DNA of 64,000 bases from Bifidobacterium stellenboschense (GTDB taxonomy: Bacteria; Actinomycetota; Actinomycetes; Actinomycetales; Bifidobacteriaceae), in contig NZ_JGZP01000001.1 of the NCBI RefSeq assembly GCF_000741785.1, forward strand, positions 62,001 to 126,000, in the 5' to 3' direction. How positions within the stretch are numbered: the first letter of the stretch is position 1; the number at the start of each line of letters is the position of its first letter. This document shows positions 8,611 to 16,255 of the stretch, piece by piece. The position numbers and the translations under genes were made by a program. The notes under the pieces are model-generated. The model was not told the DNA's origin and searched no databases. It was given only the letters and a program-made list of their open reading frames with translations.

Positions 8611-10020
8611 GTGGATTTCGAAGTTTGGCCGGAAGCCATTGAATTGGGTCGCATGTTCGCCGCCGAAGGCTACGAGCTGGCGTTGGTGGGCGGTCCCGTG
8701 CGCGATCTGCTGCTGCACCGCCGCAGCCACGACCTCGATTTCTGCACGTCGGCGCGCCCCGAGCAGTTCGAGCCGATCCTGCGCCGCTTCGGCCACGACG
8801 GATTCTGGGACATGGGCCGCAAGTTCGGCACGCTGGGCGCGATGCGCCGCCGCGACGACGGCACCGAGGTGAAGGTGGAGGTCACCACGTACCGTTCCGA
8901 CACGTACGATCCGGATTCGCGCAAGCCGGAGGTCCAGTACGGCGACACGTTGGAAGGCGACCTGTCGCGCCGTGACTTCACCGTCAACGCGATGGCGCTG
9001 CGCGTGCCCGACCTCGAATTCGTCGACCCGTTCGGCGGCGCGAACGACCTCGCGAAGGGCGTCCTGCGCACGCCGGTCGACCCGCGGCAGTCGTTCGACG
9101 ACGATCCGCTGCGCATGATGCGCGCCGTGCGTTTCGTCGCCCAGCTCGGCTTCTCCATCGAACCGGAGACCGCCGAGGCGATCAGCGCGATGACCGAACG
9201 CATCTCGATCGTGTCCGCCGAACGCGTGCGCGACGAACTCACCAAGCTGCTGCTCTCCGACCGCCCGCGCGCCGGCATCGAGGCGCTCGTCGAATCGGGG
9301 CTCGCGGACATCGTGCTGCCGGAGATTCCGGCGCTCGAACTGCAGATCGACGAGCATCATCGCCACAAGGACGTGTTCGAGCACACGATGATTGTGCTCG
9401 ACCGCGCCGTCGCATTGGAGACCGGCGAGGACGGGCCTGTGCCGCGCCCCGATCTGACGTTGCGTCTCGCCGCGATCATGCACGATGTCGGCAAGCCGAA
9501 GACGCGCCGGTTCGAGCCGGGCGGCAAGGTGAGCTTCCACCATCACGACGCGGTCGGCGCGAAACTCACGCGCAAGCGCCTCAAGGCGCTGCGCTTCGAC
9601 CATCACATCGTCGACGACGTGAGCGAGCTCGTGAACCTGCACCTGCGCTTCCACGGCTACGTGGACGAACCGTGGACGGATTCCGCGGTGCGCCGCTACG
9701 TGAAGGACGCCGGCCACCTGTACGAGCGTCTCAACCGGCTGACCCGCGCCGACGCGACCACGCAGAACCGCCGCAAGGCGCGCATCTTCGCCGAGGCGAT
9801 GGACGAGATGGAGGCGCGCGTCAAGGAACTCAAGGAGAAGGAGGACTTCGACGCGATCCGCCCGGATCTGGATGGCAACGAGATCATGGAGATCCTCGGG
9901 CTCGAGCCCGGCCCGATGGTCGGCCAGGCCTACCGCCACATGCTCGAATACCGCCTGGATAACGGCCCCGTAGACCACGACACCGCCGTAGCCGAATTGA
10001 AGCGATGGGCGAGCCGTTAA
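8611..10020 (+). CDS. pcnA: CCA-adding tRNA nucleotidyltransferase
   Basis: The protein adds or repairs the 3' CCA of tRNA. The nucleotidyltransferase signature LVGGPVRDLLL followed by HDLDF lies at about residues 27-50, and the C-terminal half has an HD domain (HHRHKDVFEHT, then MHDVGKPKTR). Its length of about 469 residues fits the actinobacterial family. I chose the GTG at 8611, preceded by GAAAGG at a six-base spacing; the in-frame ATG at 8539 adds 24 residues with no homology-like content and no clear binding site. It is divergent from the Nudix gene. The tRNA-Thr in this window lacks an encoded CCA, consistent with a need for this enzyme. Confidence 0.93.
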   Translation: MDFEVWPEAIELGRMFAAEGYELALVGGPVRDLLLHRRSHDLDFCTSARPEQFEPILRRFGHDGFWDMGRKFGTLGAMRRRDDGTEVKVEVTTYRSDTYDPDSRKPEVQYGDTLEGDLSRRDFTVNAMALRVPDLEFVDPFGGANDLAKGVLRTPVDPRQSFDDDPLRMMRAVRFVAQLGFSIEPETAEAISAMTERISIVSAERVRDELTKLLLSDRPRAGIEALVESGLADIVLPEIPALELQIDEHHRHKDVFEHTMIVLDRAVALETGEDGPVPRPDLTLRLAAIMHDVGKPKTRRFEPGGKVSFHHHDAVGAKLTRKRLKALRFDHHIVDDVSELVNLHLRFHGYVDEPWTDSAVRRYVKDAGHLYERLNRLTRADATTQNRRKARIFAEAMDEMEARVKELKEKEDFDAIRPDLDGNEIMEILGLEPGPMVGQAYRHMLEYRLDNGPVDHDTAVAELKRWASR

Positions 10021-10114
10021 GCGGACAGTCCGGTGGACCGTCGCGAGCCCTGAGTGGCTGCGCTGTTCGCGCCCCATCGGTCGGCTGCGGACCGACGGAC
10101 GGGGAGTAGCTATG

Positions 10115-10360
10115 GTGTGGACGCGCCACACAAGGTCTCGGGAACTGAAGTGTGGCGCGCTTTCGTGCCACACTTCAGCAGAAACTTGGCGAAATCGGGT
10201 TGTGTGGTGCGTTATTGTGCCACACAATCGTCGAGCACGGCTTATCTGGGGCTGTGTGGCGCATTATCGTGCCACACAACCCCAGAACTCAATGAATTCG
10301 CCGCGTGTGGCGCGCTTTCGTGCCACACTTCGTTTTCCCAAAGCTTGTGTGGCGCACTGA
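10115..10360. repeat. Cluster of TGTGGC/GCCACA hairpins between convergent genes
   Basis: Five dyads and one half unit share the core GTGTGG...CCACAC: about 10115-10132, 10147-10176 (GAAGTGTGGC, ten bases, GCCACACTTC), 10200-10227, 10249-10283 (with extra GGGG/CCCC outside), 10305-10328, and a half at 10344. The loops alternate between two forms, GCGCTTTCGT and GCATTATCGT. Flanking bases differ between copies but remain paired. No gene lies in 10021-10424. The cluster sits between the ends of pcnA and the LytR_C gene. Confidence 0.8.
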
Positions 10361-10373
10361 ATGGGTGTGAATG

Positions 10374-10413
10374 CGGAACGGGGCACGCGTCCTGCGACGC
10401 GTGCCCCGTTCCG
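10374..10413. terminator. Strong hairpin between convergent pcnA and LytR_C genes
   Basis: The arms are 18 bases each and perfectly paired (CGGAACGGGGCACGCGTC on the left), with the loop CTGC. The hairpin ends 11 bases from the stop of the LytR_C gene on the minus strand. No long T-run follows on either strand, so its efficiency is uncertain, but its position suggests a two-way terminator. Confidence 0.6.
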
Positions 10414-10424
10414 AGCAGCCGTGA

Positions 10425-11057
10425 TCAGTTGATGTCGGTGTGCTTGTCGGCCTTGCGCAGGCCGGCCTTCTGCAGGGCGTCGACGGTCTGGCAGCCTTCG
10501 AAGTCCTTGATCTTGTCGCCGTGCTTCTTGACTTCCTTCTCGGAGTTCAGATCGTTGAACGTGGCGCCAATCACCACGTCGACGAGACGGTCCTGACGGT
10601 CGTCCATGACAAGCACCGCGTCCGGGATGTACTCCTTGATCGTGTACGCCGGGTTGATGGCGTTCACGCCGAAGTAGATGGTCGTGCGGGCCACCTTGGA
10701 ACTCGTGTACGTGTCGATGGTGCGCACGTCGAACTGGCGGTCCTTGAGCGCCTCGCCGACGGCGGCGCCCAGACCGGTGAACTTGGTGCCGTTGCGCACG
10801 CGCAGGATCACCGAGTTGTTGTCCGCCCACTTCATCGCGGTGCCGTCCTCGTTCTTCGCGGCGCACGGCACGGCCACGCCGTAGTTCGGCTTCGTGACCT
10901 GCTTCGCCTGCTGGTCGACCTGGATCACGCCCGTGTAGAACAGCGACGCGACGATGAGCACGACCACGAGAATCGCGCCGGTGATGGAGAACACGATCTT
11001 CTGACGGCGTCGCACATACGCCTTGCGTGCCTCACGCTCGTCATACTCTTCGGCCAT
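10425..11057 (-). CDS. LytR C-terminal domain membrane protein
   Basis: This 210-residue protein has a basic N terminus, one membrane helix at about 22-44 (IVFSITGAILVVVLIVASLFYTG, split as read) and an extracellular LytR_C domain of about 150 residues (VRNGTKFTGLGAAVGEAL near the start). LytR_C domains occur alone or attached to LytR-CpsA-Psr cell-wall ligases; the catalytic LCP part is absent here. I infer a cell-envelope role without a defined reaction. It is the last gene of the Rpf-rsmA-ispE group, 50 bases after ispE, with GGAAAGGG before its ATG and a strong hairpin after its stop. Confidence 0.8.
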   Translation of the reverse strand: MAEEYDEREARKAYVRRRQKIVFSITGAILVVVLIVASLFYTGVIQVDQQAKQVTKPNYGVAVPCAAKNEDGTAMKWADNNSVILRVRNGTKFTGLGAAVGEALKDRQFDVRTIDTYTSSKVARTTIYFGVNAINPAYTIKEYIPDAVLVMDDRQDRLVDVVIGATFNDLNSEKEVKKHGDKIKDFEGCQTVDALQKAGLRKADKHTDIN

Positions 11058-11107
11058 TCGATTCCCTTTCCTTCGCAGTGCCTGACTTACGCAGTGCTTG
11101 ATTTACC

Positions 11108-12010
11108 TTAGCGTGCAACCGTGACGCTGACCGAGGGCGCTGCGGGCGCCTCGGCCGCGATGATGCGGTCCACGGCCTTCGACCGTTCCCATGCGGCGAT
11201 CACATCGCGGCGGATATCCGGCGTGGGCGTGAACGCCACGACCGATGGTCCCGATCCGGAGACGAACGCGTGGCTCGCGCCAGCCGCCAACGCCTCGCGA
11301 ATCGCCGCGCCGGAACGCGGATGCAGGCTGACCGCCGCCTTCTGCAGGTGGTTCCGGTCGCCGTCGCCGGCGCCGACCACGTCGAATTCGCCGTACACTT
11401 CGGGCGTGCTCAACTGCGCCTGATAGGCGCCGACGAGCAGCGATCCCGCATAGCCTTGTTCGCGCAGCGCGCGCGCCGCGTCCGAATCATCGGGAATCGT
11501 CTCGATGATCTCGCCGTAGCCGGTGCCGCGTGCGTAGCCACCGGCCACGCAGAACGGCATGTCCGCGCCGAGCGTCGCCGCGACCTCGCGCAGCCGGTCG
11601 AGCGGCCAGTCGAGCTCCCACAGCGCGTTCAGCGCGAGAATCGTCGCTGCCGCATCCGCCGATCCGCCGGCGAGACCCGCGCCGACCGGAATACGCTTCT
11701 CGATTGTCAGCGCGACGTCCGGTTCGCGACCGGCCGCCTCGGCCATCGCGAACAGGGCGAGTACGGCATGATTGCGGCGCATGTCCGACGACGATGACGC
11801 GAGGTCGCCGAGATGTTCGCCGGCCAGATCGAGCGAGAATCCGGCACCGGCAGGTTTCGCCGTGGCGGTGACCGTGTCGGTCAATCCAATCGCGCAGTAG
11901 ATCGTGTCGAGCTCGTGGCGACCGCCCCACTCGGCGTGGGAGGGACCGACCTCGAGCGTGAGATTCGTCTTCGCCGGACAGTCGACGCTCACCGTGACGG
12001 GCGCGCTCAT
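11108..12010 (-). CDS. ispE: 4-diphosphocytidyl-2-C-methyl-D-erythritol kinase
   Basis: This GHMP-family kinase of the non-mevalonate isoprenoid pathway phosphorylates the 2-hydroxyl of CDP-methylerythritol. The N terminus CPAKTNLTLEVG and the ATP loop VPIGAGLAGGSADAAAT match the family, as does the C-terminal VSGSGPSVVAF. Its 300 residues are a normal length. The ATG at 12010 overlaps the rsmA stop as ATGA, so the two are translationally coupled. The order rpf-rsmA-ispE also occurs in Mycobacterium (rpfB-ksgA-ispE). Confidence 0.95.
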   Translation of the reverse strand: MSAPVTVSVDCPAKTNLTLEVGPSHAEWGGRHELDTIYCAIGLTDTVTATAKPAGAGFSLDLAGEHLGDLASSSSDMRRNHAVLALFAMAEAAGREPDVALTIEKRIPVGAGLAGGSADAAATILALNALWELDWPLDRLREVAATLGADMPFCVAGGYARGTGYGEIIETIPDDSDAARALREQGYAGSLLVGAYQAQLSTPEVYGEFDVVGAGDGDRNHLQKAAVSLHPRSGAAIREALAAGASHAFVSGSGPSVVAFTPTPDIRRDVIAAWERSKAVDRIIAAEAPAAPSVSVTVAR

Positions 12011-12954
12011 GCGCGTTCCTCCGCCACGTCGGCGGCATGCACGTCGGCGGCGAGGCGCAGCGACGCCTCGGCCAACGCGGTGAACTCGCCGATGGTGAGC
12101 GTCTCGCCGCGACGGGTCGGATCGATGCCGGCCGTCTCGAACGTGCCGGCGGGGACGGTCTTCTTCAACGCGGCGTGCAGGGTCTTGCGACGCTGGCCGA
12201 AGGCCGCGTCGATGAGGCGGAACGTTTCACGGCGCAGCGTCTCGGCGCGCGCGTCGCCGTCGTGCCGCGTGCGCGTGAACGCGACCAGCGCGGAGTCGAC
12301 GTTCGGCGCCGGCCAGAACACGTTGCGGCCGATCGTGCCGACGCGCGACGCCTCGCCGTACCAGGCGAGCTTCACACTCGGCGTGCCGTAGATCTTGCTG
12401 CCGGGCGTCGCGGCGAGACGGTCGGCGACCTCCTTCTGCACCATCACGAGGAATGATTCGAGATTCGTGAACCGTTCCAGCAGCGTGAGGATGATCGGCG
12501 TCGCGACGTTGTACGGCAGGTTCGCGACGAGCGTGAACGGCTCGTCGTCGGCGAAGTCCGGCAGGTTCGCCGGGCTGACGGTGAGCGCGTCGCGGTTGAC
12601 GACGGCGAACCGGTCCGCGGCCTCCGGCATGAACTCGGCGATCGTGTCCGGCAGACGCTCGGCCAGCGGCGGGTCGATTTCGACGGCGGTCATGCGCGCG
12701 CCGGATTCGAGAATCGCCAGCGTGAGCGAGCCGAGACCGGGGCCGACCTCGAGCACGTGGCTTTCCGGGCCGACGTGCGCCTCGCGCACGATGCGGCGCA
12801 CGGTGCCCGGATCGATGACGAAGTTCTGGCCGAACTTCTTGGTGGGGCTCACGCCCGCCTCAGCGGCGATGCGGCGGATGTCGGCGGCGCCGAGCAGATG
12901 GCCGGATGCCGACTCTTCGGCGGTTGCGGTGGATTCAGTCGTCACGTCGTTCAT
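12007..12954 (-). CDS. rsmA: 16S rRNA (adenine1518/1519-N6) dimethyltransferase
   Basis: This enzyme dimethylates two adjacent adenines in the 3' terminal helix of 16S rRNA during small-subunit assembly. Motifs seen are KFGQNFVIDPGTVRRIV, the SAM-binding VLEVGPGLGSLT and the catalytic NLPYNVATPII. The protein has about 315 residues; the first 25 or so are a polar extension. The ATG at 12954 is preceded by GAAAGG at a good spacing; a longer reading frame runs back into the Rpf-like gene and is not supported. It overlaps ispE by four bases. Confidence 0.95.
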   Translation of the reverse strand: MNDVTTESTATAEESASGHLLGAADIRRIAAEAGVSPTKKFGQNFVIDPGTVRRIVREAHVGPESHVLEVGPGLGSLTLAILESGARMTAVEIDPPLAERLPDTIAEFMPEAADRFAVVNRDALTVSPANLPDFADDEPFTLVANLPYNVATPIILTLLERFTNLESFLVMVQKEVADRLAATPGSKIYGTPSVKLAWYGEASRVGTIGRNVFWPAPNVDSALVAFTRTRHDGDARAETLRRETFRLIDAAFGQRRKTLHAALKKTVPAGTFETAGIDPTRRGETLTIGEFTALAEASLRLAADVHAADVAEERA

Positions 12955-13001
12955 ATCGCCTTTCGCGTGATTCGATTCCGTACGGAGCATGGGATGGATG
13001 A

Positions 13002-14492
13002 TCAGTACCAGCCCTGTTGCTCCCAGATGCGCTTGCAGTTGGTGGGCGTGCCGTAGCGCTGGGCGATGTAGCTCAGACCCCAGTCGATCTGCACGGCGCC
13101 GTCGTCCTGCCAGCCGGCGCCCATCTTCGAGCCGGGCAGCGCCTGCGGGATGCCGTAGGCGGAGGAGTACGGGTTGGCGGCGTTCCAACGCCAGCCGGAC
13201 TCCTTGTTCCACAGCCAGACGATCGCGTCCCATTCGGCGCCGGTCCAGCCGCGCTGGGCGGCGGCCGCGGCCGCGTAGGTCTGCGCCTGGGCGATGCTCG
13301 GGTGCCACAGGCGGCCCGAACCGGAGCTGGAGTTCGAGTTGCCGCCCGAGTTGCCGGAGTTGCCGGAATTACCGCTATTGGAGTTGCTGCCGGAATTGTT
13401 GTTCGACGAGCCGTTGTTCGAGTTGCCGCCGGAGTTGCCGCTGTTGTTGGAGTTCGAGTTGCCCGAGTTGTTTCCGGAGTTGTTCGAGCTGTTGCCCGAG
13501 TTGCCTGAATTGCCGCTGTTGCCGGAGTTCGAGTTGTTCGACGAGTCGTTCTTGTCCTTGTCGGACGTGCTCGGCTTCGTGGACTGGTTCGTGCCGGAAT
13601 CGGCCTTGCCGCTGCCGGTGTCCTTCTTCGGCTCCTCGACCTTCTCCGGGCCGACCGCGATGATCTGGTCGACCGCCGCCTTCGTCGTCGTCTCGCTGGC
13701 GAGCGTCTCGCTCTCCGCGACGCCGTCCACGTAGGTCACGTTGAAGACCTGCTGAATCTCGCCGTTCTGCCCCTGCTGTCGGACCTCGGTCTGTCCGGAT
13801 TCCAGCGAGGAGTCGATGATCGTCTGCGTGGAATACGGCACCGACTTGGTGCGCGTCTCCTGACCATGGGTCACGCGCCGTACGCGCAGGATCGTCTCGG
13901 AGCCGTCCTCCTCGACGCTGACGCGATCCTCCTTGCCCACGTTGATGCCCTTGGAATCAAGGATGGAGGCGGCCGGCAGCTTGCCGTTCGGCGCCTCGGA
14001 CGACTTGCCGTCCGCGATGACCGTGACCGGGCCCTTCTTGTTGATGACGAGGCCGCCGGTCAGCTGGTTGTAGATGTTGTCGATGTCGACGGTGACTTTC
14101 GAGGCCTGCTTCTCGTTCGCCTTGAAGAATCCGATGAGCTGGTCGGCGCTGTCCGCCACCGTCCAGAACGGGATCTCCTCGCCGTCCACGTTCACGGTGG
14201 TCTGGTAGGCGCTGCGCACGGTGACGACCGCATGGTTGGCGAGCGTGCTGCCGGACGAGGACTGGACGAGATCATGCGTCCTGACGTTGACACCCTGCTC
14301 CTCAAGCAGACGGTCGACGCTCATCGCGTACGTCTGGACGGTCGTCGTCTTGCCGTTCACCGTCAACGCCACCGACTTGCGCGCGGAGAACGCGAACGTC
14401 GCCGCACACGCCGCAAGCACCGTCACGACGCACACGGCAACACGGATGCGGCGCAACATCACGAATCGTTGCGGGGTCCATCGCCGTGCCAT
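13002..14492 (-). CDS. Resuscitation-promoting-factor-like cell-wall protein (DUF348, G5, lysozyme-like domain)
   Basis: This exported protein of about 496 residues has an N-terminal membrane anchor (CVVTVLAACAATFAFSA), repeated DUF348 segments (SVALTVNGKTTTVQTYA; YQTTVNVDGEEIPFW; GPVTVIADGK), a G5 domain near 200-290, a 100-residue Ser/Asn/Gly linker and a C-terminal transglycosylase-like domain (WNKESGWRWNAANPYSSAYG). The layout matches RpfB-type peptidoglycan hydrolases. The candidate catalytic acid is the Glu in WNKESGW. I chose the ATG at 14492, with GAGG eight bases upstream; the ATG two codons earlier is too close to that site. It heads the rsmA-ispE group, as rpfB does in mycobacteria. 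Confidence 0.88.
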   Translation of the reverse strand: MARRWTPQRFVMLRRIRVAVCVVTVLAACAATFAFSARKSVALTVNGKTTTVQTYAMSVDRLLEEQGVNVRTHDLVQSSSGSTLANHAVVTVRSAYQTTVNVDGEEIPFWTVADSADQLIGFFKANEKQASKVTVDIDNIYNQLTGGLVINKKGPVTVIADGKSSEAPNGKLPAASILDSKGINVGKEDRVSVEEDGSETILRVRRVTHGQETRTKSVPYSTQTIIDSSLESGQTEVRQQGQNGEIQQVFNVTYVDGVAESETLASETTTKAAVDQIIAVGPEKVEEPKKDTGSGKADSGTNQSTKPSTSDKDKNDSSNNSNSGNSGNSGNSGNSSNNSGNNSGNSNSNNSGNSGGNSNNGSSNNNSGSNSNSGNSGNSGNSGGNSNSSSGSGRLWHPSIAQAQTYAAAAAAQRGWTGAEWDAIVWLWNKESGWRWNAANPYSSAYGIPQALPGSKMGAGWQDDGAVQIDWGLSYIAQRYGTPTNCKRIWEQQGWY

Positions 14493-14562
14493 GTCCATTA
14501 CCTCGTTTCCCGCCCGTGACCGATCCGGGCGCACTCGGTGCCCATCGTAGCGCACCATCTGC

Positions 14563-14729
14563 AAAGAAAAAGAAAAAAGGGGGCGGGAGAGAAGGGGAAG
14601 TTCCCGCCCCCAATACCGGGCCAGGAGATGGTTGGGGGACTCTCCTGCCCTTATGCCTAGGACGCCATAATCGGGGGAAGGCTCCTAGACGACTTACCCG
14701 TGTTAAGTATTGCTGCGCGCCCCCGGCGC
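14563..14729 (-). ncRNA. 6C-type small RNA
   Basis: On the minus strand two hairpins carry C-runs in their loops. The first, at 14655-14690, pairs CTAGGAGCC with GGCGTCCTAG around a loop containing CCCCC. The second, at 14618-14650, pairs CAGGAGA with TCTCCTG around a loop also containing CCCCC. A G/C-rich terminator stem at 14579-14611 (GGGGGCGGGA/TCCCGCCCCC) and the tract TTTTTTCTTTTTC follow. Two C-loop hairpins before a terminator define the actinobacterial 6C RNA. A TATACT box at 14736-14741 would place the start near 14729, giving about 165 nucleotides. In mycobacteria the homologue (B11/6C) affects replication and secretion genes by base pairing. Confidence 0.75.
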
Positions 14730-14735
14730 ACCATT

Positions 14736-14741
14736 AGTATA
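14736..14741 (-). promoter_or_regulatory. -10 box of the 6C RNA promoter
   Basis: TATACT lies on the minus strand between the tRNA-Thr 3' end and the first C-loop hairpin. It matches the -10 consensus at five of six positions. No convincing -35 is seen. It would give the small RNA its own promoter, separate from the tRNA. Confidence 0.5.
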
Positions 14742-14761
14742 CGCCATTTCCACGCACGACG

Positions 14762-14835
14762 AGCCTCTTGTCGGGATCGAACCGACGACCTGCCGCTTAC
14801 AAGGCGGCCGCTCTGGCCATCTGAGCTAAAGAGGC
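14762..14835 (-). tRNA. tRNA-Thr (anticodon UGU)
   Basis: The minus strand folds into a full cloverleaf: acceptor GCCTCTT/AAGAGGC, D-stem GCTC/GAGC, anticodon stem GCCGC/GCGGC with loop CTTGTAA, and T-stem GTCGG/CCGAC with TTCGATC. The anticodon TGT reads ACA threonine codons. No 3' CCA is encoded; the bases after the discriminator are CGT, so the tRNA nucleotidyltransferase must add it. Confidence 0.95.
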
Positions 14836-14921
14836 GTGGCGCACGACAGCGTGTCGCACGCGCGAGAATCCAGCATAGCAGTTGTTCGGGATTAACAAAA
14901 AGCTCCCTCACTACCGCCCAC

Positions 14922-15022
14922 TCCCAGTCCCATGGTGCGGCAACACACAATCTCCATATCGGCTAAAAATAGCCATTTTTGGACACCGCACCATGGGGAT
15001 TTCACCGCACCATGGGAATGGG
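14922..15022. repeat. CCATGGTGCGG inverted repeat
   Basis: The 11-base word CCATGGTGCGG near 14930-14940 recurs inverted twice, as CCGCACCATGG around 14986-14996 and 15005-15015. The outer pair is extended by CTCCCA and TGGGAG with single mismatches, giving arms of about 20 bases. A small hairpin GGCTaaaaaTAGCC lies in the centre. It sits between the end of the DsbA-like gene and the tRNA on the minus strand. Confidence 0.65.
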
Positions 15023-15062
15023 AGGGTGGGATTTAAGTGGGAGGGTGGGGGCTTAGGGGTGG

Positions 15063-16040
15063 TTACTTGCCGGTGGTGACGGAGATCGGCTTGCCGCTGG
15101 CGCCGATCGAGGGGAGCTGGCCTTCGACGCCGACCTGGTCGTCGGTGAGTCCCAGCGCGGCGACGAGGCCCTCGTTGGAGGTCATGCCCGCGGCGGACAG
15201 CTGGTTCATATCCCAGTAGTTGCCGTTGATGCGCACGGTCGGCGTGGTCATCTGGCCCTTGTAGCTGCCGGACACGTTGAACAGTTCGGAACGCTTCGGG
15301 TTGTACGTGTCGATCGCGTCCAGCCATGCCGTGTACTTGTCGACGCTCGCGGCGTTCGCGACCTTCTTGGAGACGCCCGCCTTGATCGCCTGCTGGCGCA
15401 TCTTGTCGTCGGAGGTCTTCACGCCGGAGTTCTCGGCCGGCTGGAAGTCGTCGGCGTACATGTTCTGGATGAAACCGAGGATATGGCTCGGATCCTTGTC
15501 CTGCTCGGCGATCGTGAGCAGCAGGTTCGCGGCGCGCGTCGAATACTTGTCCGGGCTCCACGTGTCGCCGAACGACATCGGATGCAGTTCGAGGTTGATC
15601 TGTCCCGCCTCGACGAGCTTCTCCAGCGTCGCGCCGGACGCGCGCTCGAAGTTGCCGCAGCCGGAGCACATGAAGTCCATGTACACCTCGACGGTCGGCA
15701 CGCCGTCGGTCTTCTCGCCCACGCCCTGCTGCGAGACGACGATGCCGCCCTTCTCATCGGCGATGGACGGTTTGTCGGAGACCTTCTGCAGCTTCGCGTA
15801 CGCCTGGTCGACGGTCAGGTTCGAGCCGGAGTCCTGCGCGGCGACGTGCGAACGCCAGATCGCGATGCCGGCGATGGCGATGAGCACGACGACCACGGCG
15901 ATCACGATCGCGCCGATGATGGTCTGCTGCCTGCGCTCCTTCGCCGCCTGTTCGGCGCGCGCCCTCGCCGCGGCCTCCTCGGCGGCGCGACGGGCGGCGC
16001 GGGTCTTGCGCTGTTTCGTGTTGTTCGCTTTCGTGGCCAT
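15063..16040 (-). CDS. Membrane-anchored DsbA-like thiol-disulfide oxidoreductase
   Basis: This 325-residue protein has a basic, Ala/Arg-rich cytoplasmic N terminus of about 45 residues, one membrane helix (GAIVIAVVVVLIAIAGIAIW) and an outer thioredoxin-fold domain. The redox motif CSGC sits in VEVYMDFMCSGCGNFE and the cis-proline region in TTPTVRINGNYW. It is expected to form or exchange disulfides in exported proteins. The start at 16040 has GAAAGGA ten bases upstream; an earlier in-frame codon adds only eight residues. Actinobacterial homologues have the same layout with one N-terminal anchor. Confidence 0.87.
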   Translation of the reverse strand: MATKANNTKQRKTRAARRAAEEAAARARAEQAAKERRQQTIIGAIVIAVVVVLIAIAGIAIWRSHVAAQDSGSNLTVDQAYAKLQKVSDKPSIADEKGGIVVSQQGVGEKTDGVPTVEVYMDFMCSGCGNFERASGATLEKLVEAGQINLELHPMSFGDTWSPDKYSTRAANLLLTIAEQDKDPSHILGFIQNMYADDFQPAENSGVKTSDDKMRQQAIKAGVSKKVANAASVDKYTAWLDAIDTYNPKRSELFNVSGSYKGQMTTPTVRINGNYWDMNQLSAAGMTSNEGLVAALGLTDDQVGVEGQLPSIGASGKPISVTTGK

Positions 16041-16255
16041 GCGAGACGATCCTTTCCCAACCACATGTGACGGATACGCGAACCGGATGCGGCGCGGGCG
16101 GGTGGGTCCGGCGCGAATCGGCGGTTCGACGGTCTGAAGGTCAGTCTAGCCCACGAATCGACATATACGCCCGTCGCTGATTGAACTCCGTATGAACTGC
16201 GTAACTGCGTAACTGCGCGGCTGCGGGCCGGCGAGCCGGTCTTCGCCCGTCGCCG

